NCBI GenBank assembly: GCA_947625455.1
Contig: CANQOJ010000022.1
Coordinates: 1 to 18,521 of the forward strand
DNA: 18,521 nucleotides
Direction of reading: 5' to 3'
DNA from: an uncultured Clostridia bacterium
GTDB taxonomy: Bacteria; Bacillota; Clostridia; Oscillospirales; Ruminococcaceae
Part shown: one piece after another, positions 16,090 through 18,521 of the stretch
Position numbering within the stretch: position 1 is the first letter of the stretch
Layout: every line of letters starts with the position of its first letter
Notes under the pieces: model-generated
Databases searched by the model: none
What the model was told of the DNA's origin: nothing
What the model saw: the letters and a program-made list of their open reading frames with translations, nothing else
Translations under genes and position numbers: made by a program

Positions 16090-16326
16090 GATTCGCTCAT
16101 CAAGCCGTTCCTTGTTGCAAATAAAGCGGAGGTGAAGCGTATGTGCATTACCGAGTATGACGAGTTGAGAACCTTTGCAGAGCAGAGGGAAGAAGGCAGA
16201 GAAGAAGGCGTACTTGATACACTGATTGGTCTTGTTAAGGACGGTATTTTGACCATAGTTGATGCAGCGAAAAGAGCTAATATGACCGTTGCGGAATTTG
16301 AAGAGAAAACAGGTTTGAAAGCTTAA
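16090..16326 (+). repeat. Tandem direct repeat, copy 2
   Basis: This 237-bp segment is the second copy of the rpn 3' end, in a different frame from the first because of the 7-bp spacer. It keeps the internal GGAGGTG site and ATG. Synonymous differences upstream of the ATG (TTT CTC GTG versus TTC CTT GTT) show that it once belonged to a full-length coding sequence. Confidence 0.95.
16141..16326 (+). CDS. Free-standing RpnS-like ORF (duplicate rpn C-terminus)
   Basis: This ORF encodes 61 residues starting MCITEYDELRTFAEQ and ending in the same DAAKRANMTVAEFEEKTGLKA tail as the full-length nuclease. It has a shorter hinge (EEGREEGVLD). GGAGGTG lies about 7 nt before the ATG. A GTG nine bases earlier is in frame but too close to that site to use it. 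The ORF lacks any nuclease region, lies 58 bp after the rpn stop with no terminator between, and is followed at once by a strong terminator, so it is probably made from the rpn transcript. It may supply extra inhibitor, or it may simply be the fossil end of a second rpn gene removed by recombination. Its intact frame and ribosome site favour function mildly. Confidence 0.5.
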   Translation: MCITEYDELRTFAEQREEGREEGVLDTLIGLVKDGILTIVDAAKRANMTVAEFEEKTGLKA

Positions 16327-16338
16327 TTGATGATTACT

Positions 16339-16374
16339 GAAAAAGTCTTATGAAAAGTAAGACTTTTTCTTTTT
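16339..16374 (+). terminator. Intrinsic terminator of the rpn unit
   Basis: GAAAAAGTCTTA (16339-16350) pairs perfectly with TAAGACTTTTTC (16358-16369) around a 7-nt loop, followed by five T (16370-16374). It closes the transcription unit that begins at the consensus promoter at 15161-15189. Confidence 0.9.
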
Positions 16375-16482
16375 AGAAGATTGCCAAAAGTCTCAAAGTG
16401 TTTCGTAAAATAGTATCTCGAACTATTTCAAATATAAAAACTTCTTGATAATGTCATTTTTTTATTATTCAATATAAAAAGT

Positions 16483-17049
16483 TTGGCGAAATTTGAGCGT
16501 AAATTAATGGATTATATCACTAAACCTTTAAGTAGAATCACTATAAGAAAATTCAGCAAAATTGTCAGAGCAATTTTCGGTTGTAAATCAGATGACGAAC
16601 CGTTTCCTGTGCTTGAAGCTCTGGAAATGCTCCCGGATATAGTTGAGAATACAAATTATGAAATTGTTGATGACAATGATATGCCTGCCAATTTCTTTGC
16701 ACAATGTTACCAGAAACCCGAAGGCGGTTTTGTGATACAAATCAAGGAAACGGTATATAATGGCGCTTGTTATAATAACAACTATGCTTTTCGTTGTTTT
16801 ATCTGTCATGAGATCTGCCATGTAATGCTTTTCCGGATAGGTTTTACACCTATATCTGCCCGGTCATTTGGAGATACAGAAATCGAACCGTTCAGAAGCG
16901 TTGAGTGGCAGGCAAAGGCATTGACAGGAGAAGTCATGATTCCCTATGAGGCTTCAAAAGGATTGACATCAGAGGAAACAGTCGAAAAATACCATGTCAC
17001 CAAAAAATCAGCAGAATACAGAGTAATGCAGGATATAAAGAATAAGTAA
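16483..17049 (+). CDS. ImmA/IrrE-family metallopeptidase
   Basis: This protein has 188 residues if it starts at TTG 16483. The zinc-binding HEICH motif is at 109-113, and the family's second signature is E141-W-x-A with G-E-V-M-I-P at 149-154, which supplies the third ligand. Length and N-terminus (PLSRITIRKFSKIVRAIFG) fit short Clostridial members. These proteases usually cleave an adjacent XRE-type repressor, as ImmA cleaves ImmR in ICEBs1, but no HTH gene adjoins. The nearest is 1.6 kb upstream on the other strand. No good ribosome site precedes TTG 16483 or the alternative ATG 16507, so the start is uncertain and expression may be weak. The catalytic residues appear intact. The 108 bp before it holds no convincing promoter. 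Confidence 0.8.
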   Translation: MAKFERKLMDYITKPLSRITIRKFSKIVRAIFGCKSDDEPFPVLEALEMLPDIVENTNYEIVDDNDMPANFFAQCYQKPEGGFVIQIKETVYNGACYNNNYAFRCFICHEICHVMLFRIGFTPISARSFGDTEIEPFRSVEWQAKALTGEVMIPYEASKGLTSEETVEKYHVTKKSAEYRVMQDIKNK

Positions 17050-17096
17050 TGGAGTTTTTGAAAGGTAAGGTGATTCCGATGCACAATTATTTTTGA

Positions 17097-17178
17097 CAAA
17101 GGAAAACGCATTGACAAGTTGCCGCTAACAACAAATCAATGCGCTTTGGGGAGTTATGAGTATGCTCATAACTACTAC
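17097..17178 (-). ncRNA. Candidate ~80-nt structured small RNA
   Basis: A consensus minus-strand promoter should start a transcript near 17178. It would contain a 9-bp hairpin with a 4-nt loop (17173-17152). A longer hairpin follows (17143-17107), closed by CGCATTGA/TCAATGCG with an inner GTTG/CAAC stem. TTTTCCTTTGT comes next, which resembles an intrinsic terminator. A 14-codon frame (starting MSILIT) overlaps the first hairpin but has no clear ribosome site. I recognise no known RNA family. A regulatory or antitoxin-like RNA is possible. Confidence 0.5.
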
Positions 17179-17184
17179 GGGTTT

Positions 17185-17214
17185 ATTATATCATAGCTTC
17201 CTTTCCTTTGTCAA
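17185..17214 (-). promoter_or_regulatory. Consensus promoter of the small RNA
   Basis: Read on the minus strand, TTGACA (17214-17209) and TATAAT (17190-17185) are exact consensus boxes separated by 18 bp. The -35 box lies within the right inverted repeat and overlaps the -35 of the plus-strand promoter. Confidence 0.65.
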
Positions 17215-17237
17215 TCGGCAAATTATACAAATATTAT
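17208..17237 (+). promoter_or_regulatory. Promoter of the DUF4417 unit
   Basis: TTGTCA (17208-17213) and TATTAT (17232-17237) are 18 bp apart, giving a start near 17244 and a ~30-nt leader holding AAAGGAG (17261-17267). The -35 shares five positions with the divergent small-RNA promoter, so the two probably exclude one another or share a regulator. Confidence 0.45.
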
Positions 17238-17272
17238 TTGATTGCCAGTTTAGCCAGCAGAAAGGAGAAGCT

Positions 17273-17896
17273 ATGACTTCTTTAAATATGAGAAATAACC
17301 ATCTCTTTGTAAGAAATGGTTTTGAAGTAGCAGGCAAGTGGGATATTCCTATCGTAAAGAAGCAGGATATTCCTCTTGATAATGTGCATCTTATCGCATA
17401 TTCTGACACAAGGCAGAATGACAGACCGGAGAATACCGCTTGCGGAGTTCACTTCTTTATTGACGATTATCGTTTTACGGGCATTTACAACAATCCTGAG
17501 AGAAGTATCGAGAAGCTCTCACAGTATGCTTTCCTGCTTACCCCCGACTATTCGACGTATTCCGATATGAATTACTGGAGACAGCTTGAAAGCGTTGCAC
17601 ATAGTCATTGGGTAGGAGCATATTGGCAGAGTAGGGGCTTGAAAGTAGTTCCGACTATGACATGGAGCGACAGCAGAAGTTACTCTTTTTGTAATGACGG
17701 AGTTGAAAAGGGGAGTATTGTAGCTGTAGGCATGATTGGCTGCAAACGGTCGAAGAATGAATTTCTGCGCGGATATAATAATATGCTTGAAATAATTGAA
17801 CCGTCTGCGATAATTGTTTTTGGCTCACCGTTTTCTGAAATGGACGGTAACATCATAGCTGTAGACTATCGCAGTTCAAGAAAGGTGGTGCGTTGA
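17273..17896 (+). CDS. DUF4417 domain protein
   Basis: This 207-residue protein starts at ATG 17273 behind AAAGGAG with 5-nt spacing. An in-frame ATG at 17156 would extend it through the promoter and small RNA, and is rejected. The DUF4417 signatures are visible as short conserved blocks: VHFFIDDYRF, IYNNPER, LLTPDYSTYSDM, GAYWQSRGLKVVPTMTW, SIVAVGMIGC and IIVFGSP. DUF4417 proteins are common in phages and integrative elements of Firmicutes and have no settled function. The alternating strands and the aspartate, glycine and serine pattern suggest an alpha/beta enzyme-like fold. It is the first of three closely packed genes, with one base between its stop and the next start. Confidence 0.9.
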   Translation: MTSLNMRNNHLFVRNGFEVAGKWDIPIVKKQDIPLDNVHLIAYSDTRQNDRPENTACGVHFFIDDYRFTGIYNNPERSIEKLSQYAFLLTPDYSTYSDMNYWRQLESVAHSHWVGAYWQSRGLKVVPTMTWSDSRSYSFCNDGVEKGSIVAVGMIGCKRSKNEFLRGYNNMLEIIEPSAIIVFGSPFSEMDGNIIAVDYRSSRKVVR

Positions 17897-17897
17897 T

Positions 17898-18281
17898 ATG
17901 GGCGGTAGAGGAACTTATGCAGCCGGGAATAATGTTCCCTATACTTATGAAACTGTAGGATATGTTGAAGATGCAAAGGTCTTATTCGGAAAACCCGGAA
18001 CAGGCTTACACGATTTACCCGTTGAAGCACATTCAAGCAATGTATATGTTAAGTTGCATAAGGACGGTACATTAAATATGATGAGGATATATGATGAGCA
18101 TTATCTCACAGCGGAGATAGCTTATCACCCTGAGCCGGATTTAACAGGAAATCGTAAACCGGTATTGCATATTCACTACTATGATCGCAGCCTCATGCGA
18201 ACTGATGCAGCTTATTTAGACTATGAAACCTTTAAAAAGTATGAAAAATATCTTGTAGGAAGGAAGTGGTATAATGATTGA
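17898..18281 (+). CDS. Conserved mobile-element hypothetical protein (MGGRG type)
   Basis: This 127-residue protein starts MGGRGTYAAGNNVPYTYETV. The GRG start is one I associate with small proteins next to DUF4417 and other phage- or ICE-type genes. Residues 40-100 form a beta-rich block (LPVEAHSSNVYVKLHKDGTL, MRIYDEHYLTAEIAYH, VLHIHYYDR) with several histidines and aspartates but no defined catalytic motif. AAAGGTGG precedes the ATG, which follows the DUF4417 stop by one base. The 3' end overlaps the next gene by eight bases, so all three genes are coupled. The function is unknown. Confidence 0.8.
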   Translation: MGGRGTYAAGNNVPYTYETVGYVEDAKVLFGKPGTGLHDLPVEAHSSNVYVKLHKDGTLNMMRIYDEHYLTAEIAYHPEPDLTGNRKPVLHIHYYDRSLMRTDAAYLDYETFKKYEKYLVGRKWYND

Positions 18282-18521
18282 CGGAAATGCAAGAGATTTC
18301 ATTGAAAAACTTCATTATGAAGATCATTATGTGATTTACAATGGTAATAAATATTTCTTTAATGGTTGTCAGACCAAAGCATCATCTGACGGAACAGTAG
18401 AATACGTAAGTCTCGAAGTATATAATCTTACAACAGATGAAACGATCTTTTCAACAAAAAAACCTTTTTCTTCTGAATGTGTTCTTGCTTTAGAAGAAGC
18501 ACCAATCTGGGGTGGAAAAAC
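18274..18521 (+). CDS. Small protein of the DUF4417 unit, cut by the window edge
   Basis: An ATG at 18274 overlaps the previous gene by eight bases and follows an AGGAAGG-type site. The frame stays open for 82 codons to the end of the window, starting MIDGNARDFIEKLHYEDHYV, so the gene is incomplete at its 3' end. The visible part alternates beta strands and polar turns (VIYNGNKYFFNGCQTK, VEYVSLEVYNL) without a signal peptide or known motif. Its tight coupling suggests that it is functionally tied to the two preceding genes. I do not recognise the family. Confidence 0.75.
   Translation, partial: MIDGNARDFIEKLHYEDHYVIYNGNKYFFNGCQTKASSDGTVEYVSLEVYNLTTDETIFSTKKPFSSECVLALEEAPIWGGK

Larger units (their letters stand above)
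17093..17214. repeat. 122-bp segment with perfect 13-bp terminal inverted repeats
   Basis: TTGACAAAGGAAA (17093-17105) is exactly mirrored by TTTCCTTTGTCAA (17202-17214). Two further hairpins lie inside: CGCATTGA 17107-17114 with TCAATGCG 17136-17143, and AGTTATGAG 17152-17160 with CTCATAACT 17165-17173. No clear target-site duplication flanks it, so a miniature transposable element is possible but not shown. The segment contains a minus-strand small RNA candidate. Confidence 0.75.

Noticed and set aside
16132..16140. GTG start for the second rpn C-terminal ORF
   Set aside because: The GTG is part of the GGAGGTG ribosome site itself, and the ATG nine bases later has correct spacing.
17093..17214. 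Firm call of a miniature inverted-repeat transposable element
   Set aside because: The repeats are perfect, but no convincing target-site duplication flanks them and the promoter and terminator logic explains the repeats equally well.
17156..17272. 39-residue N-terminal extension of the DUF4417 protein, or a separate hydrophobic toxin-like peptide
   Set aside because: The extension covers the promoters and RNA structure. The DUF4417 start at 17273 has its own strong ribosome site. A separate peptide would have no stop before the DUF4417 frame.

Overview
The window looks like chromosomal accessory DNA from a low-to-moderate-GC Clostridia-type Firmicute, most likely near Ruminococcus/Oscillospiraceae. 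The grounds are strong AGGAGG-type ribosome sites, several near-perfect sigma-A promoters, an Rpn-type PD-(D/E)XK nuclease with the C-terminal tail typical of gut Clostridia, and DUF4417 and ImmA/IrrE proteins. The genus is inference. No tRNA, rRNA, CRISPR array or integrase was seen.

Layout, left to right. (1) A consensus promoter (128-156) and a 120-nt leader with a terminator-like hairpin drive two genes: a 1589-residue fusion of DnaQ-like exonuclease, RecQ-type helicase and UvrD-type helicase, and a 326-residue partner with a winged-helix-like middle and an RNase H-like end. (2) A fossil C-terminus of an AAA/DUF4143 ATPase sits before an intrinsic terminator. (3) A divergent pair of transcription units follows: an unrecognised 420-residue protein on the minus strand, and a plus-strand pair of a 173-residue unknown and a serine-rich lipoprotein. 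(4) A tight operon of three different dynamin-like GTPases (9534-14587) faces a small XRE-family regulator. A 10-bp word, TTAAGTATAG, occurs upstream of both units, which suggests the regulator controls the operon. (5) A perfect-consensus promoter drives an Rpn nuclease gene. Its last ~250 bp are repeated in tandem, and each copy carries an in-frame ATG behind a strong Shine-Dalgarno sequence. This looks like the intragenic small protein of Rpn systems plus a free-standing second copy. (6) An ImmA/IrrE metallopeptidase lacking its usual HTH partner follows. (7) A 122-bp segment bounded by perfect 13-bp inverted repeats appears to encode an ~80-nt minus-strand RNA, with its promoter back to back with that of a DUF4417 gene. 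(8) DUF4417 is followed by two small genes, the last cut by the window edge.

Taken together, the window reads as a patchwork of defence- or mobile-element-associated modules. The two strongest candidates for a new system are the three-dynamin operon with its putative dedicated regulator (compare LeoA/B/C and Eleos) and the rpn locus with a duplicated, separately translatable inhibitor-like ORF. Functional links between modules are inferred from context only.
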